From: JANQIV01 sp050117315
GTDB taxonomy: Bacteria; Bacteroidota; Ignavibacteria; Ignavibacteriales; Melioribacteraceae
Assembly: GCA_050117315.1 (NCBI GenBank)
Contig: JASFMY010000021.1
Span: forward strand, 1 to 64,000
Reading direction: 5' to 3'
Length of the DNA stretch: 64,000 bases
The notes under the pieces were generated by a model. That model ran no database searches. It was not told where the DNA came from and worked only from the letters and a program-made list of their open reading frames with translations. Within the stretch, counting starts at the first letter, position 1, and the number at the start of each line of letters is the position of its first letter. Positions 34,277 to 43,450 of the stretch are shown here, piece after piece. The translations under genes and the position numbers were made by a program.

Positions 34277-34888
34277 CTAAAGAATGTTTCGAGTCTTTAA
34301 CTCTTCAATTAGGTTTTGGTAACCGACAAAGTTTATTGCATCCCACCCGCATTTTTTAGCGCCTTCAGCATATTCTTTTACATCGTCAATAAAAATATGC
34401 TCTTCGGAAGGAAGGTTTGTAAATTCTTCAACTGCCCTGTAGATTTTTTCTTCGGGTTTTACGGCACCTACTTCGTGGGATAAAATCAGCTTATTAAAAT
34501 GTTTAAAAAAATCATATTTTTCCCAGCCGTACTTTTGATGAATGTAATTAGTATTTGACAGCAGAACGAGTTTATAACTTGGTTTTAATTTCGGAAGAAG
34601 CGAAACTACATCTTCATTTACAATAAATATCTCTGAATAGATTTTGCAGAATTCTTCTTTTGTTACTTTATTCTCCGTCCAATCCGTCATTATTTTCAGA
34701 AACTCTTCGTTGGATAATTCCCACTTCTCAAATTCGCGGTGGATATGATAGTTATTCTTATACTTGTTATAAAATCTTTCACCTAAACCTTCATCAACAT
34801 TATTTAGCTTATTTTTTATTATATCGTAATCAAAAGGGATTAAAACATTGCCAAGGTCAAAAACTATAACAGAAATTTTATTATTCAA
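34277..34888 (-). CDS. HAD-family phosphatase (YihX-like)
   Basis: Haloacid-dehalogenase superfamily hydrolase, 203 aa. Motif I is VIVFDLGNVLIPFD with nucleophile Asp11; Gly replaces the usual second Asp, as in YihX. Motif II is LVLLSNTNYIHQ, motif III Lys in GAVKPEEKIY, and motif IV HIFIDDVKEYAEGAKKCG. The helical cap between motifs I and II marks class IA. YihX releases glucose from glucose 1-phosphate; the substrate here is not established. GGAGG lies 9 bp before the start ATG. Confidence 0.88.
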   Translation of the reverse strand: MNNKISVIVFDLGNVLIPFDYDIIKNKLNNVDEGLGERFYNKYKNNYHIHREFEKWELSNEEFLKIMTDWTENKVTKEEFCKIYSEIFIVNEDVVSLLPKLKPSYKLVLLSNTNYIHQKYGWEKYDFFKHFNKLILSHEVGAVKPEEKIYRAVEEFTNLPSEEHIFIDDVKEYAEGAKKCGWDAINFVGYQNLIEELKTRNIL

Positions 34889-35118
34889 TATTTCCTCCGG
34901 AAATTAAAAAGTGAAAATAAAAAAAGATCGGGAAATATGAACTCTTCCTAAATAAAAATTTTATTAAAACCCGGTATTTTATGTTGAAGCGTTTACCACA
35001 GAATATCCCCGGAATTTTCAAAATTTCGGAGGTCCTTTGAAGCAAAATTAAATTAATTTCGTATCCCAATACAACATTTCTTAGATTAAATCATCTCTTT
35101 AAGAAAGTAAATAACTAA

Positions 35119-35646
35119 TTGACCGAATCACCTAAAAATATTGTTGATTTTACACTAATATACAATAAGTACAAAGTACAGATTTATAATTATGTATTAA
35201 AAATGATTAGGAACACCATGGCATCGGAAGATATTGTTCAAAACGTTTTCATTAAACTTTATGAAAACATCGGTTCAATAAGAAATAGGAACAGTATTAA
35301 GTACTGGTTATTTACAACTACCAGAAATGAAGTGATGATGGTTTTCAGAAAAAAGAAAAGCCACCTGGACCAATTTAATGTGTCGGATATAAATGAGATT
35401 GATATTATTTCAAATGATTTACTTTCTGATGAAATCGAAAAAAAAGAATTAAAGGAATTAATTTTATACGAGTTGGATAAAATGTCGGACGAACACAAAG
35501 AAGTTTTTTATTTAAAGGAATACGGTGAATTAAGTTATAAAGAAATTGCGGAGTTAATGAAAATTTCAGAAGAGCTTGTTAAAAGCAGGCTTTATAATAC
35601 CAGGCAAAGATTAATCAGCAAGTTAAAAAAAATTGTAACAAAATAG
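35119..35646 (+). CDS. ECF-type RNA polymerase sigma factor
   Basis: A 175-aa sigma-70 family factor starting at TTG (MTESPKNIVDFTLIYNKYKV), with region 2 in KMIRNTMASEDIVQNVFIKL and SIKYWLFTTTRNEVMMVFRK, and region 4 in LDKMSDEHKEVFYLKEYGEL and SYKEIAELMKISEELVKSRL. It is followed after 8 bp by an anti-sigma gene and then two TonB-domain genes, so it probably controls envelope or nutrient-uptake genes. No ribosome site was seen before the TTG, but the N-terminal length fits the family. Confidence 0.9.
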   Translation: MTESPKNIVDFTLIYNKYKVQIYNYVLKMIRNTMASEDIVQNVFIKLYENIGSIRNRNSIKYWLFTTTRNEVMMVFRKKKSHLDQFNVSDINEIDIISNDLLSDEIEKKELKELILYELDKMSDEHKEVFYLKEYGELSYKEIAELMKISEELVKSRLYNTRQRLISKLKKIVTK

Positions 35647-35654
35647 GTTTCAAC

Positions 35655-36122
35655 ATGAGTTCGCAGGAAATAAAAACATTTATAAACCATTACTTTGATG
35701 GGGAATTAAACAAAGAAAAAGAAATTTTTCTGTTTACACAACTTTCGCAAAGCGAAGAAGCAAGAGAGTATTTCAAAGAGATGAACTTAATAAAAACTTC
35801 GATTGAGCAGAGCAAAGAAGCGTTTCCTGAAGAACTTGAACAGAGAATTTTTAATTCAATAAAAGATAAAACCGAAAAGAGGAAATCTTTTTTTAAGGAT
35901 AGGAATTTATTTGCAGTAGTCTCATATGCTTTTTCGATTATTCTAATAGCTGTATCAATCTTGCTGTTCAGTGAATTAACTAATTACCAGGATAAATTGG
36001 AAAAAACAGTATCTCATATTAATGAACAGAAACAGGTAATTGATTTATTAATGAATAGTCTACCCACAGTAACTGTAACTCCGGCTTATGAAAATGAAGT
36101 AATTATTACACCACAACTTTAA
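35655..36122 (+). CDS. Single-pass membrane anti-sigma factor
   Basis: The 155-aa protein starts MSSQEIKTFINHYFDGELNK, similar to the sigma-binding N-terminus of anti-sigma factors (without the zinc Cys), has helices to about residue 80, one membrane helix FAVVSYAFSIILIAVSILLF (about 91-110) and a coiled-coil tail. Position immediately after the sigma gene supports the role. How it is released is unknown; the TonB genes after it suggest a link to receptor activity. Confidence 0.8.
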   Translation: MSSQEIKTFINHYFDGELNKEKEIFLFTQLSQSEEAREYFKEMNLIKTSIEQSKEAFPEELEQRIFNSIKDKTEKRKSFFKDRNLFAVVSYAFSIILIAVSILLFSELTNYQDKLEKTVSHINEQKQVIDLLMNSLPTVTVTPAYENEVIITPQL

Positions 36123-36132
36123 GGAGATAGAA

Positions 36133-36849
36133 ATGAAATTCCCAAAATTATTAATTGTAGGTTTATTTTTTGCAACACAAAGTTTTTTACTGGCACAAGT
36201 AGAGATAATCTCTTTGGACATTTATGATTACTATGAAGTGAACGAGATTGACCTACCTAAGAATTGTCCAGTTGCAGAGACAATAGTTAAAAGAACCTTT
36301 GAATTGCAAAAAGAGCTATTAGAGAGTGAATATTCGGATGAAATAATTGAACTTGAAGCGCCGAATAATTATGAATACAGATTATTTATTAATAAAAACG
36401 GTAAAGTAGAAAAAATAGGTATTATTAGGGGATTAGGAAAAAAATTAGATAAAATAGTAGTAAAGCATTTATCGAAGTGGGATTTTCAACCTGCTACTAA
36501 GGATAATAAAAAAGTAAAATACCGGTTTAATTGGACTTTTAGCGGTTCTGACTATTACACAGCCGCAAAAGAAATGCCGCAGCCTATTGGCGGCATCAAG
36601 GGTATCCAAAGTAAGATTACTTATCCCCAAAAAGCAAAAGAAAATAAAATTCAAGGCAGGGTATTTGTTAGGGCATTTATAAATGAAAAAGGAAAAGTTG
36701 ACCGCACCGAGATATTAAAGGGCCTGGGCTATGGCTGCGATGAAGAAGCGAAAAATGCAGTTAAGAATACAAAATTTACTCCGGCGAAAAATGAAGGGGA
36801 AACAATAAAGTCTCAGGTTGTTGTCCCGATATTATTTAAGCTGAAGTAA
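36133..36849 (+). CDS. Periplasmic protein with two TonB C-terminal-like domains
   Basis: Signal peptide MKFPKLLIVGLFFATQSFLL (cleaved after AQ). Residues about 70-145 (YEYRLFINKNGKVEKIGIIR, WDFQPATKDNKKVKYRF) look like a degenerate TonB_C domain and residues about 150-238 are a clear one (GGIKGIQSKITYPQKAKENK, GRVFVRAFINEKGKVDRTEI, FTPAKNEGETIKSQVVVPIL). There is no membrane anchor beyond the signal and no proline-rich spacer, so it cannot act as a classical energy transducer alone. Third gene of the sigma/anti-sigma operon, 10 bp after it. Confidence 0.8.
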   Translation: MKFPKLLIVGLFFATQSFLLAQVEIISLDIYDYYEVNEIDLPKNCPVAETIVKRTFELQKELLESEYSDEIIELEAPNNYEYRLFINKNGKVEKIGIIRGLGKKLDKIVVKHLSKWDFQPATKDNKKVKYRFNWTFSGSDYYTAAKEMPQPIGGIKGIQSKITYPQKAKENKIQGRVFVRAFINEKGKVDRTEILKGLGYGCDEEAKNAVKNTKFTPAKNEGETIKSQVVVPILFKLK

Positions 36850-36907
36850 AGAGATTTGCAATTTAGGTATTTGCTGTTTCATTAAACAAATTTAACAGGG
36901 GGATAAA

Positions 36908-37570
36908 ATGGCACTACCAAAAAATCCGAAAGTAGATTTAAAGGCAAAGTATCAACGTACTTTCGAAATCGGTTTAATTATTTCACTTTCATTTTTGATT
37001 TTTGCATTTAAGTTTTTCCCGGAGATTGAAAGAGCAAAGATTGAAAAAGACAAACCGCAGGATATTGTAACTGTGGAAGATATCCCGCAAACGGTTGAAG
37101 AAACACTCCCGCCTCCGCCTCCGAGACCGGAACCTGTAATAGAAAACATTACAGAAGATGAGACGTTGGATGATTATGAATTTGAAGAAACCGTTTGGGA
37201 TGAAAACGATGTTGTTTCTGCACCACCACCTCCTCCGCCAATCAAAGATGAGGAAGAAGAAGTTCCCTTTACTTATTTCGAAGTAGTAGAGCAGCAGCCG
37301 TTGCCAATTGGCGGGATGGAAAGTATCCATGCTCGTATTTGTTATCCTGAGACGGCACAAAAAGCTGGTCTTCAAGGGAAAGTATACGTAAAAGCTTTTG
37401 TCGATGAGAAGGGCATTGTTCAGAAGGTTGAATTAATAAAAGGAATAGGCGGCGGCTGTGATGAAGAAATTTTAAGAGTTGTAAAGGAAACAAAATTTGA
37501 ACCCGGCAGACAAAGAGGAAGACCTGTCAAAGTACAGGTAGCAATGTCATTTTTGTTCAAATTGAATTGA
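36908..37570 (+). CDS. tonB: TonB energy transducer
   Basis: A 220-aa protein with a short cytoplasmic start, one membrane helix GLIISLSFLIFAFKFF (about 22-38), proline stretches LPPPPPRPEP and APPPPPPIKDEEEE that span the periplasm, and a C-terminal TonB domain (QPLPIGGMESIHARICYPET, GKVYVKAFVDEKGIVQKVEL, FEPGRQRGRPVKVQVAMSFL). It transmits proton-motive energy to outer-membrane receptors, such as the BtuB-like receptor convergent to it. ExbB/ExbD are not in the window. GGGG lies 9 bp before the ATG. Confidence 0.92.
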   Translation: MALPKNPKVDLKAKYQRTFEIGLIISLSFLIFAFKFFPEIERAKIEKDKPQDIVTVEDIPQTVEETLPPPPPRPEPVIENITEDETLDDYEFEETVWDENDVVSAPPPPPPIKDEEEEVPFTYFEVVEQQPLPIGGMESIHARICYPETAQKAGLQGKVYVKAFVDEKGIVQKVELIKGIGGGCDEEILRVVKETKFEPGRQRGRPVKVQVAMSFLFKLN

Positions 37571-37624
37571 AGATTCCCGAAGTCTTCTCTCCCGCCGGGG
37601 GACAAGTGAAAATCTCGGGAATCT
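37571..37624. terminator. Hairpin between tonB and the BtuB-like receptor gene
   Basis: AGATTCCCGA (37571-37580) pairs perfectly with TCGGGAATCT (37615-37624). It lies between convergent genes, immediately at the tonB stop, and can serve both. Confidence 0.65.
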
Positions 37625-37634
37625 AATTTAATTA

Positions 37635-39464
37635 CTAGTTTATAGTAAACTTAACACCGCCGGTAATCCATCTTCCGGGTAATGGAATGCCGGCAATATC
37701 TTCATAATAGCTGTTAAATAAGTTTGACGCTTTTACGAAGATTAAAAATTTATTTACTTGTTTTGACATTTGAAAATCTGAAATAAATGAGTCGGTAAAG
37801 TTTGACCTGTCTTCGTACCTAAAATTCCATGTTTGATCTATATCAAAAATAAATTTGTTTTGAATACCAACAATAAACTGATGCCGCAAATGATCAAGCA
37901 CATATCTTGATTCAAATATATCTGTTTTTTTATCCGAATCTAAGTACGTGTAGCTAATATTAATTCTTTTTACGGGAGATTTTTTTATTAAGCTTATAGG
38001 TGAAAACGACAAATCAATTTCAAACCCATTTGTATTAACTTCCGCAATATTGCGAGCCGACCATGGCTTGCTGCCTTCAAGCCTTACCCAATCAATTATA
38101 TTTTTTCCTTCTTTCCTGAATAAGCTAATCGTTGAACTTACAGATAAGTTGTTAATTCTAAAACCCAGTTCGTAGTTTGTAGTCTCTTCGTGTTTTAAAT
38201 CCGGGTTGCCTATTGTAACGGGGTCATTGTAAAATAGTTCCGTAAAACTCGGAACACGGAAAGCCTTGCCTATCGATGCAAAGAGCCTCGTGTTATCGCT
38301 TAAGTTTATACCTGCATCAATACCAGGCCAAACTTTCCACCCGATTGAAGAAAAATTATAAAACGATCCGCCGAGTGATATGTCAACTTTCTTTGCAATA
38401 GCAAATAAATGTTCGGCAAATATTCCTTTCTTATCCCGGTTACGTTCGCCAAGATTGTTGCTTGTAATTTCATCTTTTATGAATTCAATTCCTAAAGATG
38501 ACTTACCTAAAGTGGAGTTAATTACGGACTGCAATTCAAAACCGTAAACATTTGTTTCATGTTCGTTATGATAAAATGAAATATTACTTCTGTCCAGAAC
38601 AAAGTCGTCGTTGTTTTTTCGCCAAAAAACTTTTGGAGAAATTATAATATTTTCTGTTCCGTAATCACCGCTTAAGTTTAAGAAATATGTTTGAGTTTTT
38701 TCACCTTGGTTTGGATAGCTTGTTGAATAAAAACTATTAGCTCCATAGTCTTTATCGCTATAGCCGAAGAATAATTTTGTTGCACCGATTTTTGAAGGGA
38801 ACAATGAGTTAAATGAAAGGTTGATTATTTCAAAATCCGTGTTATACCTGTACCCGTCTGATTTTTGTCTTGCAATCGACACATTGTTCTTCAACACGCC
38901 TGCAGAAAAGGAAGAGTTCAGTTCAGTGTTGTAATACCCGTTTTGCCCGCCTTCAATTAACAAATTCAAATTAGGCTTCGATTCTTTTTTTGTAATAAAA
39001 TTAATTGCACCGCTGAACGCATTCGGACCGAAAATTCTTGAGCCTTGTCCTTTTAAAATCTCAACTCTTTCCAAGTTATCAAGCGATAAAGGGAGATTGA
39101 GATTGTGGTGCGAAGTCTGCGGATCAATAATTTTGACGCCGTCAATTAAAATTAATGTTTGTTCGAATGTACCGCCTCGTATTCCGGCATCCGCTTGTAT
39201 ACCTATTGTTCCTCTTTGTTTTAAATCTACCGAGCCCGCAAATTGCAAAAGGTCCTGTATACTGCTCACCGGGGTAAGGGCTATTTCATTTTTATCAATT
39301 AGTAAAACGTTTCTTGATAAATTTGAAATAGAAACAGGCGTTCTACCTGCTGTAACAACTACGTCCTCCGTCCGGTGTTCAATTGTTTGTGAGCAAAGTT
39401 GAGAGCCAAAGGCTGATATTAAGTAGATAAATAATACAATATTAATGAGCAGAAAATTCTTCAT
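37635..39464 (-). CDS. TonB-dependent receptor, BtuB-like
   Basis: A 609-aa outer-membrane receptor. Signal peptide to about residue 25 (FGSQLCSQ), TonB box-like EDVVVTAGRTPV near 33-44, plug domain with TPVSSIQDLLQFAGSVDLKQ, IQADAGIRGGTFEQTLILID and VEILKGQGSRIFGPNAFSGA, then a 22-strand-type barrel. The plug (RGxxxEQTLxLIDG, GxxxFGxNAxSGAIN) is most like vitamin B12 receptors, but no cobalamin riboswitch was recognised upstream and no BtuF/C/D genes are near. It converges on the tonB operon, so receptor and transducer may be functionally linked. Confidence 0.88.
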   Translation of the reverse strand: MKNFLLINIVLFIYLISAFGSQLCSQTIEHRTEDVVVTAGRTPVSISNLSRNVLLIDKNEIALTPVSSIQDLLQFAGSVDLKQRGTIGIQADAGIRGGTFEQTLILIDGVKIIDPQTSHHNLNLPLSLDNLERVEILKGQGSRIFGPNAFSGAINFITKKESKPNLNLLIEGGQNGYYNTELNSSFSAGVLKNNVSIARQKSDGYRYNTDFEIINLSFNSLFPSKIGATKLFFGYSDKDYGANSFYSTSYPNQGEKTQTYFLNLSGDYGTENIIISPKVFWRKNNDDFVLDRSNISFYHNEHETNVYGFELQSVINSTLGKSSLGIEFIKDEITSNNLGERNRDKKGIFAEHLFAIAKKVDISLGGSFYNFSSIGWKVWPGIDAGINLSDNTRLFASIGKAFRVPSFTELFYNDPVTIGNPDLKHEETTNYELGFRINNLSVSSTISLFRKEGKNIIDWVRLEGSKPWSARNIAEVNTNGFEIDLSFSPISLIKKSPVKRINISYTYLDSDKKTDIFESRYVLDHLRHQFIVGIQNKFIFDIDQTWNFRYEDRSNFTDSFISDFQMSKQVNKFLIFVKASNLFNSYYEDIAGIPLPGRWITGGVKFTIN

Positions 39465-39591
39465 AATATCTCCTGAATTAAGTTTAATAAAATTTGTTAA
39501 AAAATAGATTTGTGTGTTGAAAAGATTATTGCGTACCCGGCAGGGTTAAAAGAAGTTTTTTAACTTGCGTACGCGGTAGATCAAAGAACAA

Positions 39592-39630
39592 CTCTGTGTC
39601 TCTGCGGCAGTTTAGCACGGAGACACAGAG
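39592..39630 (-). terminator. Hairpin after rseP
   Basis: CTCTGTGTCTC (39592-39602) pairs perfectly with GAGACACAGAG (39620-39630), just past the rseP stop; on the minus strand it is followed by TTGTTCTTT. Its sequence resembles a widespread CTCTGTG...extragenic repeat. A weaker GTTAAAA/TTTTTTAAC stem lies at 39546-39563. Confidence 0.6.
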
Positions 39631-39641
39631 ACATAAAGAAA

Positions 39642-40997
39642 TTATAAACTAATAATATCGTTGTAAATAATAAATGCCATCAAAAGAAGAAGTACAACAA
39701 ACCCGGCGTTTTGTATTGCGATCTTAATTTTCAAGGGCAGCTCTTTTCCGAATAAACCTTCAAGGGCTATTATAACAAAATGCCCGCCGTCTAATACCGG
39801 GAAGGGTAGAATGTTTATTATTGCCAAACTCAGACTCAGCATAGCAAGAAAATATAAAAACGGCACAAGTCCGGTATCGGCAGATTGAGCAGCATATTTT
39901 GCAATTTTAACCGGTCCGCCGAAAGCTTGTTTAAATTCTATATCGCCTTTAATAACATTACCAAGCATTGAAAGAGTTAAATAAGTATATGACCCTATTT
40001 GTGAAAAACTCATAGAAATTGATTCAAAGAAACCGAAATATTTATAATCGATTTCGCCGGCATATGAATCAACTATAGCTATCCCGATTTTTCCGTCCAT
40101 TCCGGGAACCACGGAAATATTAACAGTATCTTTTCCTCTTAAAATTGCAGTTTTAATTTCTTTTTCCGGGTTTGAAGAAATAATAGAAATTACATCCGCA
40201 CTGTTTCTAACATCCCGGCCGTTTAATGATAAAAATATATCCGAAGCTTGAATGTCTGCATCTTTAGCCGGAGAATCCTCCATAACATCGGAAATCATTG
40301 GATTTGTTTCTCCGGGTGATATGAATGGTCCTTCTTCTGCAGCTTGGGAAATTACTTCAGAAGGAAGCGTAAAAGTAACTTCCTCATTATTTCTTAAAAC
40401 GGTAATAGATTTATCTTTAGTAATGTTTTCGACGAAAATTTTGTTTAACAGTTCATCCCAGTTATTTAATTGAGTATTGTCAACTGATATAATTTCATCG
40501 TATGGACTAAAGCCAGCTTTAGCAGCTTTGCTTGATTCTTCAAAATATCCAATCTTTGTGGTCTTGTATACTTGTTTCCCCTGGAAATAATTTATTCCCC
40601 AGAAAATTGCCAGCGTTAGGGTTAAATTCATCATAACACCAGCTGTGATGACAAATAGTTTTTGGTATGTTGGTTTTGCTCTAAACTCGTAAGGTTTAGG
40701 TTCCTGGTTTGCAAACTCGGTATCAAAACTTTCGTCTACCATCCCGGCTATTTTAACATATCCGCCCAGAGGAATTAAGCATAGCCTGTAATCGGTATAC
40801 CCTTGTGTATCAAAATCTTTTGGTAGATCGCCAAAAGTAAAACCGTTTATTCTATTCCAGCCGAATAATCTTTTCCCGAAACCAATAGCAAAAACATCTG
40901 CTCTCATTTTTGAAAGTTTTGCAGCAGCAAAGTGGCCAAACTCATGAATAAAAACCAGTATTGCTATTGTAATTACAAAGTAAATAAAATAATCCAT
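39642..40997 (-). CDS. rseP: RIP site-2 zinc metalloprotease
   Basis: Membrane protease that cuts transmembrane anti-sigma factors and signal peptides within the bilayer. The zinc motif is in the first helix: LVFIHEFGHFAAAKL with His18, Glu19 and His22; the third ligand Asp is in NILPFPVLDGGHFV near the C-terminus. One or two PDZ domains lie between (AKAGFSPYDEIISVDNTQL, DIQASDIFLSLNGRDV). Length of 451 aa is typical. It follows dxr by 14 bp in one operon, a common arrangement. It could process the two anti-sigma factors in this window. Confidence 0.96.
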   Translation of the reverse strand: MDYFIYFVITIAILVFIHEFGHFAAAKLSKMRADVFAIGFGKRLFGWNRINGFTFGDLPKDFDTQGYTDYRLCLIPLGGYVKIAGMVDESFDTEFANQEPKPYEFRAKPTYQKLFVITAGVMMNLTLTLAIFWGINYFQGKQVYKTTKIGYFEESSKAAKAGFSPYDEIISVDNTQLNNWDELLNKIFVENITKDKSITVLRNNEEVTFTLPSEVISQAAEEGPFISPGETNPMISDVMEDSPAKDADIQASDIFLSLNGRDVRNSADVISIISSNPEKEIKTAILRGKDTVNISVVPGMDGKIGIAIVDSYAGEIDYKYFGFFESISMSFSQIGSYTYLTLSMLGNVIKGDIEFKQAFGGPVKIAKYAAQSADTGLVPFLYFLAMLSLSLAIINILPFPVLDGGHFVIIALEGLFGKELPLKIKIAIQNAGFVVLLLLMAFIIYNDIISL

Positions 40998-41011
40998 CTA
41001 AATCTTACTCC

Positions 41012-42157
41012 TTAATTATAAATCTTTTTTACATATTCTCTTGTTTTAAAGTCGCAATCAAATATTGTATCTAAATCCGGTTCCGAATTATTTTCTATAT
41101 TGTTTAATGCCTTTTCAATAATTCCCGGTATCATTTTGAATTCTATTTCCCCTTTTAAAAATTTATCTACCGCAACTTCATTTGCAGCGTTCAGTATACA
41201 GGGAGATGTTCCCCCGTGTTCCATTACTTCATAAGCCAGATTAAGACATTTAAATTTTGACTTGTCGGGGCTGAAAAAAGTTAACTCACTTATGGAAGGA
41301 AAATCTGTTTCTATGAAATTACTTTCAAGTCTATCCGGAAAACTTAATGCGTATTGAATTGGAAGTTTCATATCGGGAATGCTCAATTGTGCTTTAATAG
41401 ACCGATCATTAAATTCAACCATTGAGTGGATAATTGATTGGGGATGAATTATCACGTCAATTTTTTCGTTAGGTAAACCGAATAACCAGTGTGCTTCTAT
41501 AACTTCAAGTCCTTTGTTCATCATTGTTGCGGAATCAATTGTAATTTTGTTTCCCATCTTCCAGTTAGGGTGGTTAAGCGCTTCCTCAATAGTAATATCT
41601 TCCAAATTTTTTCTTTTAAAGAAGGGGCCTCCTGAAGCAGTTAATATAAGCTTTCTTATATTCTTTTTATCTTCGCCGATTAAACATTGATAAATAGCGC
41701 TATGCTCCGAATCAACCGGAATAAGTTCTGCACTATATTCTTTACACAGCTTCATAATTAATTGACCCGCAACAACGAGGGTTTCTTTGTTTGCAAGTGC
41801 AATCCTCTTTTTTCTTTTTATCCCTTCAATTGTAGGAGCCAAACCGGCAAAACCCACAAGCGATGAAACCAATATATCGTAGTCGTTATTTTTTGTTAAT
41901 TTTATCAAACCTTCTTCACCGGAAAGAACTTCACATTTATTACCGATTCTTGTTTTTAACAAATCAGCTTTTTTATTGTTTTTAACAACCACGGATTTAG
42001 GATCAAATTCGTTTATCTGTTTTTCCAATAAATCTATATTGCTGTTCACAGTTAAAGAGTCAACTTCAAAAAGCTCTTTAAAAGTGTTAATTACTTCTAA
42101 AGCATTTACGCCGATAGAACCTGTAGAACCTAATATGCAAATTCTTCTTTTTATCAT
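41012..42157 (-). CDS. dxr: 1-deoxy-D-xylulose-5-phosphate reductoisomerase
   Basis: First committed enzyme of the MEP isoprenoid pathway, making 2-C-methyl-D-erythritol 4-phosphate with NADPH. The NADPH site is ILGSTGSIGVNALEVI (10-16); metal and substrate residues are in IPVDSEHSAIYQCL and TASGGPFF; NHPNWKMGNKITIDSATMMN and KGLEVIEAHWLFGLP are diagnostic. Length of 381 aa is normal. It is first in a dxr-rseP operon. Confidence 0.97.
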   Translation of the reverse strand: MIKRRICILGSTGSIGVNALEVINTFKELFEVDSLTVNSNIDLLEKQINEFDPKSVVVKNNKKADLLKTRIGNKCEVLSGEEGLIKLTKNNDYDILVSSLVGFAGLAPTIEGIKRKKRIALANKETLVVAGQLIMKLCKEYSAELIPVDSEHSAIYQCLIGEDKKNIRKLILTASGGPFFKRKNLEDITIEEALNHPNWKMGNKITIDSATMMNKGLEVIEAHWLFGLPNEKIDVIIHPQSIIHSMVEFNDRSIKAQLSIPDMKLPIQYALSFPDRLESNFIETDFPSISELTFFSPDKSKFKCLNLAYEVMEHGGTSPCILNAANEVAVDKFLKGEIEFKMIPGIIEKALNNIENNSEPDLDTIFDCDFKTREYVKKIYN

Positions 42158-42246
42158 CCGTTAGTCATTATAAAAAAACAATTCATAAAGATAGGGAAAA
42201 TTAGGGTTAAAATTAAATATTAATAAATAAAGTGAATAAATCGTGC

Positions 42247-42714
42247 TTACATGTACCTATGGGACAAAGCCAACAAAAGATTTAAAATTACAAGAATATT
42301 TATTGATGAAGTTTGTTTGAATAACTTTTTTAGAAGAAATTCGTATTCGCTATTACCTTCCTCGTTTAACGACAATCTCAAACCTTTTGCAGTGGGAATT
42401 AGTTTTACAAAAAGAATTATTAAAATAAAAACCATGATTATCTGTTTAGTAACCAGCCAGTGGTTCGAAGAGAATTCAAAGAAGCTATAAGCAGAATTTA
42501 GTAATGTAATAACAATTCCGGTAACAAGAATCCCTGAAGCACCTATCATACCGAAAAGATTCACCAGCTTCATGTAGATTTTTATGTTGTTTATTTTTTT
42601 ATCAACGTTTTGTTCTTGGTTAATAAACGATTTGAGAACAATGTCTGCAATAAAGTTAATAAGCCAAATTCCCGCAAAAATAATATGTATTGTTACAATG
42701 GTTTGATAATACAT
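42247..42714 (-). CDS. Small membrane protein, four helices
   Basis: The 155-aa protein has about four membrane helices: TIVTIHIIFAGIWLINFIAD, LFGMIGASGILVTGIVITLL, IIMVFILIILFVKLI and INILVILNLLLALS, with a conserved-looking His in the first and Trp-x-x-Lys near 85. The pattern resembles DUF2269/CopD-like heme or redox membrane proteins, but that is not firm. It follows the DUF6901-like gene by 3 bp and is co-transcribed with it and with the nitronate monooxygenase gene. Confidence 0.75.
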   Translation of the reverse strand: MYYQTIVTIHIIFAGIWLINFIADIVLKSFINQEQNVDKKINNIKIYMKLVNLFGMIGASGILVTGIVITLLNSAYSFFEFSSNHWLVTKQIIMVFILIILFVKLIPTAKGLRLSLNEEGNSEYEFLLKKLFKQTSSINILVILNLLLALSHRYM

Positions 42715-42717
42715 TTA

Positions 42718-43443
42718 TTATCCACTTTGTTTCTCTATGTTAACAAGGTCTTTAAATAAAGGTTCAATATTCCATAGGTCTTTTTCGTCAATGCTGAAAG
42801 AAACCGAATCGGCAAAATTATTTAAGATTACCACTGCATTGATACTGGCATCTTTTTTTTCAAGTTCTGCAATTTTTTGAGCGATGTTTTTATTTATTAC
42901 TATAATATCCGAATAAATATTTTTTAGATCTTTTAACTCCCAGTCCGGGTTTAACCCTTTTATGTTTTTTAGGTATTGAGCAATTAAATACATTGAAAAA
43001 ATTCTAAACTCTGTTTCTTCCAATGAAGAAAAAGGCAGATGAAATTTTACAAGCGGTTTTAATTTACCCATAATGGGGCAACCGCTCGTGGGCATTATTA
43101 AACCTATGATGCTGCTAACACCTTCCTGCACGGTAGATTTTTTTATATATGTTCTTTGAGCAGTTTCTACTTTTATTTCAGCATTTTCGTAAGAGTTCAT
43201 ATTACTAAAGAAATCTATAATATCTATTAGGTTGATAGCTACGGGGCAGTGTTTGTGTTTATTTAGATCCAGCGGGCAGTTAGGACATTTGAAGTATTTT
43301 AGTTTTGTCCACTCAGAATATTCCTCCTTCTCATCTATAATTATTTTTAAGTTTTCTTTTTCAATGTTAACAACAAAATTTTTTTCAACCGCATCATTAA
43401 AGTTAAAGCTATACTTAATTCTTATAACTTTTTCGGTTTGCAT
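42718..43443 (-). CDS. DUF6901-like protein with a Cys cluster
   Basis: A soluble 241-aa protein. YFKCPNCPLDLNKHKHCPVA (about residues 50-69) contains three Cys and two His in a CxxC...HxHC arrangement that should bind zinc or another metal; MPTSGCPIMGKLKP has a fourth Cys. The N-terminal 50 residues and the block AEIKVETAQRTYIKKSTVQE, GLIMPTSGCPIMGKLKPLVK match, from memory, the family now numbered DUF6901. Function unknown. Overlap-tight operon with the nitronate monooxygenase upstream (7 bp) and a membrane protein downstream. Confidence 0.75.
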   Translation of the reverse strand: MQTEKVIRIKYSFNFNDAVEKNFVVNIEKENLKIIIDEKEEYSEWTKLKYFKCPNCPLDLNKHKHCPVAINLIDIIDFFSNMNSYENAEIKVETAQRTYIKKSTVQEGVSSIIGLIMPTSGCPIMGKLKPLVKFHLPFSSLEETEFRIFSMYLIAQYLKNIKGLNPDWELKDLKNIYSDIIVINKNIAQKIAELEKKDASINAVVILNNFADSVSFSIDEKDLWNIEPLFKDLVNIEKQSG

Positions 43444-43450
43444 ACTTAAC

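Noticed and set aside
34881..35069. Small minus-strand frame upstream of the HAD gene
   Set aside because: Overlaps the HAD start, has basic low-complexity composition and no ribosome site.
39465..39641. Cobalamin riboswitch before the BtuB-like gene
   Set aside because: The 177-bp leader shows only short hairpins; no B12-box-like sequence was recognised.
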